The notes beneath the pieces were generated by a model. The model saw only the letters and a program-made list of their open reading frames with translations, searched no databases and was not told the DNA's origin. Source: Pseudomonadota bacterium (GTDB lineage Bacteria > Pseudomonadota > Alphaproteobacteria > Caulobacterales > Caulobacteraceae). Taken from it: a DNA stretch of 45,310 bases. Positions within the stretch are counted from its first letter, which is position 1; each line of letters opens with the position of its first letter. Both the position numbers and the translations under genes were made by a program. The stretch lies in assembly GCA_023386645.1 (NCBI GenBank), contig JAEWJI010000017.1:1-45310 (forward strand), in the 5' to 3' direction. Below are positions 10,666 through 18,313 of this stretch, piece after piece.

Positions 10666-11840
10666 GCAGCCTCGACCACGCCCCCAACAACCGCCTGCTC
10701 CGCCTGCCTGAGGGCGCTGGCTCGCACCTTCTCGCTCTCGCTCTTCAGCTGCCCGCATGCCGCGAGGATATCCCGCCCGCGGGGGGTGCGGATGGGACTG
10801 GCGTAGCCGGCGCGGTTCAGGATGGCGGCGAAGGCCTCGATCGTCTTCCAGTCGGAACACTGGTAGTCCGTGCCCGGCCAGGGGTTGAAGGGGATCAGGT
10901 TCACCTTGGCGGGGATGCCCGCGATCAGCTTGACCAGGGCGCGGGCTTCGTCGGGGCTGTCGTTAACGCCCTTCAACATGACGTATTCGAACGTCACCCG
11001 TCGTGCGTTCGACAGGCCTGGATAGGCCCGGATCGCCGCCATCAGCTGGTCCAGCGGATATTTCTTGTTTAGCGGCACCAGGACGTTGCGGAGCGCATCG
11101 TTGGTGGCGTGCAGGCTGATGGCCAGCATGGCCGCGGTTTGGTCGCCGAGCGCCTGGAGTTGAGGCACCACGCCCGAGGTCGAGACCGTGATCCGGCGGC
11201 GCGACAGGGCGATGCCCTCGTTGTCGGAGATGATGTCGATGGCGCTGGCCACGTGGTCCAGATTGTAGAGCGGCTCGCCCATGCCCATGAACACGATGTT
11301 CGACAGGCGGCGGTCCTCCTTGGGAGAGGGCCATTCGCCCAGGTCGTCGCGCGCCACCTGAACCTGGGCCACGATCTCGGCCGTGGTCAGGTTGCGGACC
11401 AGCTTCTGGGTGCCGGTGTGGCAGAAGGTGCAGTTGAGGGTGCAGCCGACCTGGCTGGACACGCACAGGGCGCCAGCGCGGCCCACATCGGGGATGTAGA
11501 CGGACTCGATCTCGATGCCCGGCGCGGTGCGGATCAGCCACTTGCGGGTGCCGTCCTTGGACACCTGGCGCTCGACGATCTCGGGCCGGGCCAGGGTGAA
11601 GGCCTCGGCCAGTTTCGCCCGCGTCTCCTTGCCCACGTCGCTCATCAGGCCGAAGTCGGTGACCCCGTAGTGGTGGATCCAGCGCCAAACCTGGCTGGCC
11701 CGCATCTTCGCCTTCTCCGGCGGGCAGATCCCGCCCTCGACCAGAGCCGCGCGCAGTTCGTCGCGCGTCATCCCGGCCAGGTTGGCCGGAGCGGTGGCGC
11801 GAGCGGGCGTGGCGCGGGTGAGGTCGAGCGTGAGGCTCAA
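10662..11840 (-). CDS. rlmN: Dual-specificity RNA methyltransferase RlmN
   Basis: This radical-SAM enzyme methylates C2 of A2503 in 23S rRNA and A37 in some tRNAs, improving decoding. The cluster-binding motif CTLNCTFCHTG, the GMGEPLYN loop, and the C-terminal catalytic Cys in RDILAACGQL are seen, after an N-terminal HhH-like domain (LAGMTRDELRAALV, SQVWRWIHHYGV). I prefer the TTG at 11840 (392 residues, MSLTLDL...), because GGAG sits 8 bases upstream (11852-11849) and family members begin this way. ATG 11891 (409 residues) and a start at 11954 are open alternatives with unconvincing N-termini. It converges with the toxin-antitoxin-like pair and is divergent from the dioxygenase gene. Confidence 0.95.
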   Translation of the reverse strand: MSLTLDLTRATPARATAPANLAGMTRDELRAALVEGGICPPEKAKMRASQVWRWIHHYGVTDFGLMSDVGKETRAKLAEAFTLARPEIVERQVSKDGTRKWLIRTAPGIEIESVYIPDVGRAGALCVSSQVGCTLNCTFCHTGTQKLVRNLTTAEIVAQVQVARDDLGEWPSPKEDRRLSNIVFMGMGEPLYNLDHVASAIDIISDNEGIALSRRRITVSTSGVVPQLQALGDQTAAMLAISLHATNDALRNVLVPLNKKYPLDQLMAAIRAYPGLSNARRVTFEYVMLKGVNDSPDEARALVKLIAGIPAKVNLIPFNPWPGTDYQCSDWKTIEAFAAILNRAGYASPIRTPRGRDILAACGQLKSESEKVRASALRQAEQAVVGGVVEAA

Positions 11841-11977
11841 GGGGGCGGCTCCAAGGGCGGGGAGCGGCCTATATAGCGGAGAATGCGGCATTTGTCGTGC
11901 AGGCGGACCGCGCGCCTTGGGGCCGCACCGGAACGCGCACTTGAGCGCGGGCACGCACCAGCCGATAGACTGCGGCC

Positions 11978-12790
11978 ATGACCTCGACGCTAGACGCCTC
12001 GCCGGCGGACATGACCTACGCCCGCTATCTGGACCTCGACACCCTGCTGTCGGCCCAGAGCCCGCTCAGCGACCAGCACGACGAGATGCTGTTCGTCATC
12101 ATCCACCAGACCAAGGAGTTGTGGCTCAAGCAGATCCTGCACGAGGTGGCGCTGGCCACCGCCCTGGTGGCCCAGGGCGACCTCGTCCCGGCCTACAAGA
12201 GCCTGGCGCGGGTCAGCCGCATCCAGTCGGTGATGACCCAGAGCTGGGACATCCTGGCCACCATGACTCCGGCCGACTACCTGCGCTTCCGTTCGGTCCT
12301 GGGGGCGAGCTCCGGCTTCCAGAGCGACCAGTTCCGGCAGCTGGAGGCCATGCTGGGGCTGAAGGACGCGCGGTTCCTCGCCTTCCAGCAGGACCGGCCG
12401 CAGGCGCACGCGGCGCTGAAGGCCGCCATCGAGGGCCGCAGCCTCTATGACGAGGCCCTGGCGCAGCTGGCCAGGGCCGGCCTGGCGGTGCCCGCCGAGG
12501 TCCTGAACCGCGACGTCAGCCAGCCCTATGTCGCGTCCGAGGGCGTGGAGGCGGCCTGGCTGGAGGTCTATCGCGACACCGAGCGATGGTGGCCCCTCTA
12601 TCAGCTAGCGGAAAAACTGATGGACCTGGACGACGCCCTGCTAACCTGGCGGCACAAGCACGTGGTGACGGTGGAGCGGATCATCGGCCGGCGGCGCGGC
12701 ACCGGCGGCACCGAGGGGGTCGGCTATCTGGTCTCGACCCTGGAGCGGCGTTGCTTCCCCGAACTGTGGTCCCTGCGCACCCGGCTGTGA
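11978..12790 (+). CDS. kynA: Tryptophan 2,3-dioxygenase
   Basis: This heme enzyme opens the indole ring of L-tryptophan to N-formylkynurenine, the first step of the kynurenine pathway. The 270-residue sequence shows the distal pocket motif FVIIHQTKELWLKQILHE with H43, the SGFQSDQFRQLE segment, and the proximal heme ligand H228 in WRHKHVVTVERIIG followed by RGTGGTEGVGYL. Length is usual for bacterial enzymes. It is a single gene here: kynurenine formamidase is not in the window, and a kynureninase-like gene lies 8 kb away on the other strand. Divergent from rlmN with a spacer of about 135 bases that should hold both promoters. Confidence 0.96.
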   Translation: MTSTLDASPADMTYARYLDLDTLLSAQSPLSDQHDEMLFVIIHQTKELWLKQILHEVALATALVAQGDLVPAYKSLARVSRIQSVMTQSWDILATMTPADYLRFRSVLGASSGFQSDQFRQLEAMLGLKDARFLAFQQDRPQAHAALKAAIEGRSLYDEALAQLARAGLAVPAEVLNRDVSQPYVASEGVEAAWLEVYRDTERWWPLYQLAEKLMDLDDALLTWRHKHVVTVERIIGRRRGTGGTEGVGYLVSTLERRCFPELWSLRTRL

Positions 12791-12847
12791 CCCTGCCTTG
12801 ATCCTGACCGTTTGCGCCCTCAGGCTGGGACCGAACCCGGAGTTCCC

Positions 12848-13327
12848 ATGCGCCTGATCCTGACCGCCGTCCTCCTGACCCTCGCCGCCCCCGCCCTGGC
12901 CCAGACCGCTCCGCAGGAGCCGGCCGCGGCCGCGACCCTGCCCGACGCCTTCGGCCCGGCCGTCGCCCCGGTCCAGCGGCCGCTGCCCCCCGCGCCCTCG
13001 GCCGCCCTCGCCCCCGCCGACCCTCAGGCGGGAGAGGCTGTCGTGCGCGAGGTGGTAGCCGAAGCCCAGGCCGGCGCCCTGACCTATGACCGCTTCACGC
13101 CCGACCTGGCAACCCGGGTGCGGGCCCAGGCGCCGCAGCTGGTTCCAATCCTGCAGGGCTTCGGAGCGCTTCAGACGGTCGAATACGGCGGCGAGCAGAA
13201 CGGGGCGTCCATGTATCTGGCGGTGTTCGAGAACGCCGCCACCCAGTGGATCGTCGGCCGAAACGCCGAAGGCAAGGTCGCTCTCCTGCTATTCCGACCG
13301 GCCCCCGCCGAGTCTTCGGACGAATAG
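12848..13327 (+). CDS. Small exported protein of unknown function
   Basis: I do not recognise this 159-residue protein. Residues 1-19 form a Sec signal peptide with a likely cut after ALA (APALAQTAPQ). A Pro/Ala-rich linker follows to about residue 60, then a compact domain with LVPILQGFGALQTVEYGGEQNGASMYLAVF and TQWIVGRNAEGKVALLLFRPA, which resembles the beta-rich C-terminal strands of NTF2/DUF3887-like domains. ATG 12848 is supported by GGAG seven bases upstream. It follows the dioxygenase gene on the same strand after 57 bases and converges on arfB with 3 bases between stops. Confidence 0.75.
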   Translation: MRLILTAVLLTLAAPALAQTAPQEPAAAATLPDAFGPAVAPVQRPLPPAPSAALAPADPQAGEAVVREVVAEAQAGALTYDRFTPDLATRVRAQAPQLVPILQGFGALQTVEYGGEQNGASMYLAVFENAATQWIVGRNAEGKVALLLFRPAPAESSDE

Positions 13328-13330
13328 ATT

Positions 13331-13735
13331 TCAATCGTCCAGGCGCGGCCGGCCCCGGCCGCTCTTGACGCCTGAGCGAACGGACTTGGCGACCAGCCGC
13401 CGCTCCTTCGACGCCTTGGTCGGGCGGGTGGCGACGCGCCGGACCGGAACCACCGAGGCCTTTTCGACAAGAGCCTGCAGCCGTTCGATGGCGTCGGCGC
13501 GGTTGCGCTCCTGGGTGCGGAATCGAGTGGCCGTGATGACGATCACCCCCTCCAGGGTCAGCCGGGCGCCGGCCAGCCGCATCAGGCGGGCGCGTACATC
13601 CTCTCTCAACGACGGCGAGTTGCGCGCGTCGAACCGCATCTGCACGGCCGTCGCCACCTTGTTGACGTTCTGTCCACCCGGCCCGCCGGCGCGATAGAAG
13701 CGGAACTCCAGCTCGTCTTCCGGGATCGCGGTCAC
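13331..13735 (-). CDS. arfB: Alternative ribosome-rescue factor ArfB (YaeJ family)
   Basis: The 134-residue protein carries the release-factor catalytic GGQ in YRAGGPGGQNVNKVATAVQ (residues about 12-30) without a codon-recognition domain, and a basic C-terminal tail (RVATRPTKASKERRL, then SGVKSGRGRPR) that in ArfB enters the empty mRNA channel of stalled ribosomes. It hydrolyses peptidyl-tRNA on non-stop complexes. The start is GTG 13735, whose GTGA overlaps the stop of the upstream YaiI gene, so the pair is translationally coupled. A much longer open frame upstream is out of register with homology and belongs to the other gene's shadow. Confidence 0.93.
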   Translation of the reverse strand: MTAIPEDELEFRFYRAGGPGGQNVNKVATAVQMRFDARNSPSLREDVRARLMRLAGARLTLEGVIVITATRFRTQERNRADAIERLQALVEKASVVPVRRVATRPTKASKERRLVAKSVRSGVKSGRGRPRLDD

Positions 13736-14190
13736 GGCGTGGCCCTGCGGGCCCGCACGACGGCGGCGTCCAGCGCCTGGAGGAAGGCGGAGCGGTCCTT
13801 TGGTCCGAACGGCACAGGGCCGGAGGTGGTCAGGCCCATCGACCGGAGGTGCTCGCCCACCATACGTCCGGCCAGGGCCGAACCGATGCTGTCGGCGGTG
13901 AACAGCTGACCGTTGGGTTTCAGCGCCTGCCCCCCGGCCTTCAGCACCCGATCGGCCAGCGGGATGTCCGAGGTGATGACGATGTCGCCGGGCCCGGCCC
14001 GCTCGGCGATCCAGTCGTCGGCGACGTCGGGCCCCGCGTCGACCACCACCTGTTCGATGAAGGACGCCCGGGTGGTGTTGATCCAGCCGTTGGAGACCAC
14101 GAACACCTTCAGCCCGCAGCGTTCGGCGACGCGATAGCATTCGTCCTTCACCGGGCAGGCGTCGGCGTCGATGAACAGGCGGGTGGGCAT
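13732..14190 (-). CDS. YaiI/YqxD family protein (DUF188, UPF0178)
   Basis: The 152-residue protein starts MPTRLFIDADACPVKDECYRVAERCG with the conserved Asp pair D8/D10, and contains DIVITSDIPLADRVLKAGGQAL and MGLTTSGPVPFGPKDRSAFLQALD. These are signature segments of the DUF188 family, which has a PIN/NYN-like fold and unproven nuclease activity. Length is normal. It is the first gene of a coupled pair with arfB (4-base overlap). Its leader contains the palindromic element at 14200-14295, only 10 bases from its start codon, which could affect its expression. Confidence 0.9.
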   Translation of the reverse strand: MPTRLFIDADACPVKDECYRVAERCGLKVFVVSNGWINTTRASFIEQVVVDAGPDVADDWIAERAGPGDIVITSDIPLADRVLKAGGQALKPNGQLFTADSIGSALAGRMVGEHLRSMGLTTSGPVPFGPKDRSAFLQALDAAVVRARRATP

Positions 14191-14199
14191 CGGTCTTTC

Positions 14200-14295
14200 G
14201 GGACTGGGGATTAGGGACTGGGGGAGAGATACGCGCTCATCGCCCAGGCGCCTAACGCTGAGCGCTGCGGCCCAGTCCCCAATCCCCCAAGTCCC
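14200..14295. repeat. Nested imperfect palindrome, about 96 bp
   Basis: The left arm (14200-14223) holds GGGACTGGGG twice around an ATTA. The right arm (14271-14295) is its imperfect reverse complement (CCCAGTCCCCAATCCCCC and so on). Inside, GCGCTCA (14233-14239) pairs perfectly with TGAGCGC (14259-14265). The whole could fold into a long double hairpin. It fills nearly the entire spacer between an amidohydrolase stop (14302) and the YaiI start (14190). No T-run follows on the minus strand, so it is not a standard terminator. It looks like a REP/MITE-type intergenic element; copy number elsewhere is unknown. Confidence 0.7.
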
Positions 14296-14301
14296 TATAT
14301 C

Positions 14302-15651
14302 CTACCGTCGATACGCCGGCGGCATGGCCCCTTCGCCGCCGTCGCGATAACGGTCGCGCAGCAGGTGTTGGCGGGTCTCCATCGGCTGGGCCCGGCCGTC
14401 GATGTAGACGGCTTCGGCCACCGTCAGGGGCTCCAGAGGGTCGCCGGACCAGATGACCACGTCGCCGGCGGCCCCGGGCGCCAGTTCGCCCGCCTGCCCC
14501 GCCATGCCGAAGATGCGGGCCGGATTGACCGTCAGGGCCGCGATGGCGCGGGCGAAGGGCAGGCCGTGCGAGACGGCGTTTCCGGCGTTGTACCGGGCCT
14601 CGCGGGCGCGGTGCACCGAACCCTCGTTGCCCTTGATGGCGATGACGACGCCGGCGGCGTCCAGCGCGGCGGCGTTCTCCATGCGCGCCGCCCGCGTCTC
14701 CAGATTGCCGGGCAGGTTGGAGATCGGGTTGAGCAGCACCGGAACCTCGGCCGCCGCGATCTGCGGCGCGACCAGCCAGCCTTCCTCGGCGCCGTCCAGG
14801 ATCAGGTCGATGCCCTCCTCCTTGGCCAGGCGCAGGACGGCCAGGATATCGGCCGCGCGACGCACGGTGACGATCAGGGGCATGCGACCCTCGACCACCG
14901 GGATCAGGGCCTCCAGGTCGGCGCGGGACAGCGACAGGTCGCGCAGGGCCGCCCGGTCGTAGGCTGCGCGGTTGCGGACGTAGAGACGGACCTCGGCCAG
15001 AGTCTCCTTGAACTGGGTGAACTGGGCCCCACGGGCGCCGCCGGCGATGCCCGCCCCGGCCTCGCCGAAGGGCGCGACCATGGCCACGCGCGGCTTGACC
15101 AGGATGTCGGTCCCCTGGCCCAGATGAATGACCGCCGCCTGGCCCGCGAACAGACCGGGCGACTGGTAGCCGCCGTCGCCCACGCCGGCGAAGTCGCTAT
15201 CGTCCTGGTGGTTGTGGCCGCTCGACCCACCGGGATGGTTGGGCACGACCACCGCCCGGGTGATGCCGCCCAGCCGGGCCACCGGCAGGGTGAAGGACCA
15301 GGGGTCGAGACCGTAGGACACGTCGAACGAGGCGCTGATGCTGTTGGCGCTGTTGGAGGCGTCGTTGGCCCCGCCGACGGACGAGATTTCGGTCAGGCCA
15401 AGCCCGGAATCGACCGCGATCAGGCCCGGGGTCACCGTCTTGCCGCGGGCATCGACGGTCTGAACGCCGGAGGGCGCGGGGCCGGTTCCGACCGAGGCGA
15501 CCCGGCCGCCCCGGATCACCACCGTGCCGTTCTCGATCACCGAGGTCCCGGTCAGGACGCGGGCGCCGGTGATGGCCACGTCCTGGGCCAGGGCCGGGAC
15601 GGCGATCGCGAGCGCGGCGACCGTTCCAAGGAGCAGGTTCGTGACACGCAT
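14302..15651 (-). CDS. Exported amidohydrolase-like protein lacking the HxH metal motif
   Basis: The 449-residue protein has a Sec signal peptide (1-22, cut after ALA) and the composite beta-sandwich/TIM-barrel outline of imidazolonepropionase-like amidohydrolases: GARVLTG, VVIRGGRVASVG, KTVTPGLIAVDSG, and the end LTVNPARIFGMAGQAGELAPGAAGDVVIWSGDPLE. Where the family has DxHxH after TPGLI, this protein reads AVDSGLG, and the later metal-ligand histidines also seem replaced (for example LILDGAEEGW). It is therefore probably catalytically inactive or uses another mechanism. Its ATG overlaps the stop of the upstream, intact amidohydrolase by one base (TGATG), which suggests that the two are made in equal amounts and may form a complex in the periplasm. 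Confidence 0.88.
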   Translation of the reverse strand: MRVTNLLLGTVAALAIAVPALAQDVAITGARVLTGTSVIENGTVVIRGGRVASVGTGPAPSGVQTVDARGKTVTPGLIAVDSGLGLTEISSVGGANDASNSANSISASFDVSYGLDPWSFTLPVARLGGITRAVVVPNHPGGSSGHNHQDDSDFAGVGDGGYQSPGLFAGQAAVIHLGQGTDILVKPRVAMVAPFGEAGAGIAGGARGAQFTQFKETLAEVRLYVRNRAAYDRAALRDLSLSRADLEALIPVVEGRMPLIVTVRRAADILAVLRLAKEEGIDLILDGAEEGWLVAPQIAAAEVPVLLNPISNLPGNLETRAARMENAAALDAAGVVIAIKGNEGSVHRAREARYNAGNAVSHGLPFARAIAALTVNPARIFGMAGQAGELAPGAAGDVVIWSGDPLEPLTVAEAVYIDGRAQPMETRQHLLRDRYRDGGEGAMPPAYRR

Positions 15652-17141
15652 CAGCGGGCTCCCTGGGGGACGTTGGCGGCCGACAGGCCATCGCCGGGCT
15701 GGCCCAGCTCATAGTCCGACACCGGCTGATAGGCCGGGTTCATGCGGTCGAAGGTCAGGGCGCCGTCGATGAAGACCTGGTCGGCGCGGGCGTAGACGCT
15801 CAGCGGATTGGCGCTCCAGATCACCACGTCGGCCCGCTTACCGGCCTCCAGCGAGCCGGTCTCGTCGGCGATGCCCATGGACCGCGCCGGGTTCAGGGTG
15901 AACCACATGATCGCCCGCTCCTCGGGGATGTTCATGCCGATGCGGCGACCGGCGGCGAGCGCGGCGGCGGCCTCCTGGTTCAGTCGCTGGGTCAGCTCGG
16001 CGTCGTCGGAGTGGATGACGGCGCAGCCGCCGCCGACGGCGTCGACCAGGGCGGCGTTGGCCTCGACCGCGTCCAGCGCCTCCATCTTGAAGCCCCACCA
16101 GCCGGTCCACATGTCGGCGCAGATGCCTTCACGCGCGAGCAGGGGCGCGACCTTGTAGGCCTCGATGGCGTGGTGGAAGGCGGTGATCTTGAAGCCGAAT
16201 TCCTTCGACAGGTCGATCATCATGGCCATCTCGTCGGCCCGGTAGCAGTGGTTCTGCACCGAGATCGAGCCGTCCAGCACGCCGGCCAGGGTCTCGTTCT
16301 GGAGGTTACGGGTCGGCGGCGAGCCTTCCCCGGTCTCGCGCCACTTGTCCCACTTGTCGCGATAGTCCTGGGCCGCGATGAAGGCCGCCCGATAGCCCGC
16401 CATGTTGCCCATCCCGGTGGCCGGGGACTGATTGCGGTTGCCGTAGACGCGGCTGGGGTTCTCGCCGCAGGCCATCTTCACGCCGTAGGGGGCGCCGGGG
16501 AACTTCATCCCCTGCATGGTCACCGATGGCACGTTGCGCACGGTCACCGACCGGCCGCCGATCAGGTTGGCCGAGCCCGGCAGGATCTGGAGCGTGGTCA
16601 CCCCGCCGGCGCGGGCGGTGTTGAAGCCCGGGTCCTGGGGCCACAGCGAATGTTCGGCCCAGACCTGGGCGGTATTCGGGCTGGTCGCCTCATTGCCGTC
16701 GCTCATCCCGGTCACCCCGGGGGACGGATAGACTCCCAGATGCGAGTGCGCGTCGATGACCCCGGGGGTCACGAACCGGCCGCGCGCATCGACCACCCGG
16801 TGCCCGCCCGGGACCGGGGTGGAGGCGTCCCCGATCGAGGCGATGCGGCCGTCGGTGACAATGACCACCCCATTCTCGATCCGGCGACCCGCCCCGTCGA
16901 ACACCGTGCCGCCCACGATGGCCATGTTCTCGCTCGGCAGCGGACGATAGGTCGAGGGGAAGGGGTTGGGATTGGCCGAATAGTCGAGGCCGGCGGGCAG
17001 GGGCCCGGACGACTTTCTGGCGGCCTGCGGCTGTCCGGAGCCGGCTGATGGGCTCGATCCCGTGGTGGCGCAGGCCGTGACGGACAGGCAGCCGACGGCG
17101 AGAACGGCGAGGCTGGAGCCCCGCAGGCTGGGTTTGGTCAT
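15651..17141 (-). CDS. Amidohydrolase lipoprotein (imidazolonepropionase-like)
   Basis: The 496-residue protein begins with a lipoprotein signal peptide (lipobox VTA before Cys in LSVTACATTGSS). It keeps the metal-binding HxH in VIDAHSHLGVYPSP, a further His pair in ITAFHHAIEAYK, and VIHSDDAEL near the catalytic Asp, so it should be an active metallohydrolase of the amidohydrolase superfamily, possibly a periplasmic peptidase or cyclic amidase. The substrate is unknown. ATG 17141 is preceded by AGGGGAG at good distance; a start at 17210 would add 23 residues before the signal peptide and is unlikely. Stop and next start overlap (TGATG). Confidence 0.92.
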   Translation of the reverse strand: MTKPSLRGSSLAVLAVGCLSVTACATTGSSPSAGSGQPQAARKSSGPLPAGLDYSANPNPFPSTYRPLPSENMAIVGGTVFDGAGRRIENGVVIVTDGRIASIGDASTPVPGGHRVVDARGRFVTPGVIDAHSHLGVYPSPGVTGMSDGNEATSPNTAQVWAEHSLWPQDPGFNTARAGGVTTLQILPGSANLIGGRSVTVRNVPSVTMQGMKFPGAPYGVKMACGENPSRVYGNRNQSPATGMGNMAGYRAAFIAAQDYRDKWDKWRETGEGSPPTRNLQNETLAGVLDGSISVQNHCYRADEMAMMIDLSKEFGFKITAFHHAIEAYKVAPLLAREGICADMWTGWWGFKMEALDAVEANAALVDAVGGGCAVIHSDDAELTQRLNQEAAAALAAGRRIGMNIPEERAIMWFTLNPARSMGIADETGSLEAGKRADVVIWSANPLSVYARADQVFIDGALTFDRMNPAYQPVSDYELGQPGDGLSAANVPQGAR

Positions 17142-17229
17142 GCAGCTCCCCTGAACCGGATCGAGGCGGATAGAAGAGGGCTCTGGCCGCCGCGACAAGG
17201 CCGGATTCATTACAATCCGGTAAGACGGG

Positions 17230-17709
17230 TCAGGCGCCGGCGATGGGGTAGCCGATGAACCGCTTGGTCTTCTTCATCAGAGTGTGGGTGATGATCTTCT
17301 CGATCCCCAGATCCCGGGCCATCAGCCCTTCCGTAAGCGCGATCCAGGCCCGCATGTCGGCCGCCACCACCTTGATCAGATATTCGAACGGTCCGCTGAC
17401 GTAGGAAGCCTCGACGATCTCCGGCGTCTCGCGGATGGCGCCCTCTATCCGCGCCAGGGTGGCGGGCGCCTGATCCCTCATCCACACCTCGGCGTAAAGG
17501 ATCAGGTCGGCGTCGAGGGACCAGGGGTCCAGCCGCGCCCCATAGCCCTCGATGACCCCTGCCTCTTCCAGCCGTCGAACCCGCGCGAGACAGGCGCTAG
17601 GCGACAGGGCCGCCTGCTCGGCCAGCGCCTGATTGGTGATGCGGCCGTCCGCCTGGAGTCCGGCCAGGATCCGGCGGTCGATGCGGTCCAGGGTGATCGA
17701 TGCGGTCAT
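17230..17709 (-). CDS. Lrp/AsnC family transcriptional regulator
   Basis: The 159-residue protein has an N-terminal winged helix-turn-helix (LDRIDRRILAGLQADGRITNQALAEQAALSPSACLARVRRLEEAGVI split over residues 7-54) and a C-terminal RAM/ligand-binding domain ending in IITHTLMKKTKRF. Such regulators form octamers and respond to amino acids. AGGA seven bases before ATG 17709 supports the start. It is transcribed away from the 32-residue membrane peptide gene; the 118-base spacer between them could hold its binding sites. Downstream are the two amidohydrolases on the same strand, 88 bases away, so a regulatory link to amino-acid or peptide use is possible but only inferred. Confidence 0.93.
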   Translation of the reverse strand: MTASITLDRIDRRILAGLQADGRITNQALAEQAALSPSACLARVRRLEEAGVIEGYGARLDPWSLDADLILYAEVWMRDQAPATLARIEGAIRETPEIVEASYVSGPFEYLIKVVAADMRAWIALTEGLMARDLGIEKIITHTLMKKTKRFIGYPIAGA

Positions 17710-17827
17710 CGGGTCATCCTGCCGCAGAATCGTCGGTCGCCCTACCCGCCTTCCGTCACACCTTCGGTGGCGTTTTGCCTAGAGTCCTCGCATCGACACC
17801 GACACGTGGCGTCACTGGAGGTATGGG

Positions 17828-17926
17828 ATGACCAAGAAGGACTATCTGGAAACCGGCGTCTTCGCCGCCCTGCTGATCCTCGGCCTGCCGATCGTGATCG
17901 CGCTGGCGACCGTCCTGGGGCGGTGA
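17828..17926 (+). CDS. 32-residue single-span membrane peptide
   Basis: This gene is too short for usual gene calling. It reads MTKKDYLETGVFAALLILG and continues PIVIALATVLGR. A charged N-terminus (KKDYLE) precedes one membrane helix of about 20 residues with a central Pro, ending in a single Arg. A strong ribosome-binding site GGAGGT (17817-17822) stands 5 bases before the ATG, and a rho-independent terminator follows 27 bases after the stop, so it looks like a complete monocistronic unit. It is divergent from an Lrp/AsnC regulator. I know no named family; small proteins of this kind often modulate a membrane complex. Confidence 0.7.
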   Translation: MTKKDYLETGVFAALLILGLPIVIALATVLGR

Positions 17927-17952
17927 CGGCGCGCCATCCAGCGCTCACATCG

Positions 17953-17984
17953 AGGGGCGGGCCGATCGGCCGCGCCCCTTTTTT
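17953..17984 (+). terminator. Rho-independent terminator after the small membrane peptide gene
   Basis: AGGGGCG-GGCC, loop GATC, GGCC-GCGCCCC with one bulged base, followed by six T (17979-17984). It ends at the stop codon of the convergent YggU gene (17984-17986). On the minus strand no T-run follows, so it mainly acts on plus-strand transcripts. Confidence 0.85.
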
Positions 17985-18259
17985 CATGCGTCGAGGCCAG
18001 CCCTCAGCGCCTCGGCCGACAATCCGGCCACCGAAACGATCTTCATCCGCGACTGCCCGCCCCGCTCCAGCGCCACCGCGGACTTCGGGACGCCGAGCGT
18101 CCTCGCCAGAAGCGTCAGCAAGGCGGCGTTGGCCTCGCCGTCGACCGGCCGCGCGCGGATCCGGACCTTAAGGACCGGGCGGCCGTCCGCGTCGACATCC
18201 CAGCGGTCGATGCGATCGACGGAGGCGCCAGGCGTCAGGCGAACAGCGACACGCCCCAT
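17984..18259 (-). CDS. YggU/DUF167 family protein
   Basis: The 91-residue protein has the DUF167 signatures VRLTPGASVDRID, LKVRIRARPVDGEANAALLTLLA and the FGVPKSAVALERGGQSRMKIVSV-like end (here LGVPKSAVALERGGQSRMK). The structure of the family is known (E. coli YggU), but its function is not. Length is normal. It sits between a terminator at its 3' end and etfA about 54 bases upstream in the genome, on the same strand, so it may be the last gene of the etfBA transcript. Confidence 0.9.
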   Translation of the reverse strand: MGRVAVRLTPGASVDRIDRWDVDADGRPVLKVRIRARPVDGEANAALLTLLARTLGVPKSAVALERGGQSRMKIVSVAGLSAEALRAGLDA

Positions 18260-18313
18260 GGCAACCTAGCCGGCGAACCCGCCCGCCTCATACGGACACG
18301 CCCGCCATCCCGC

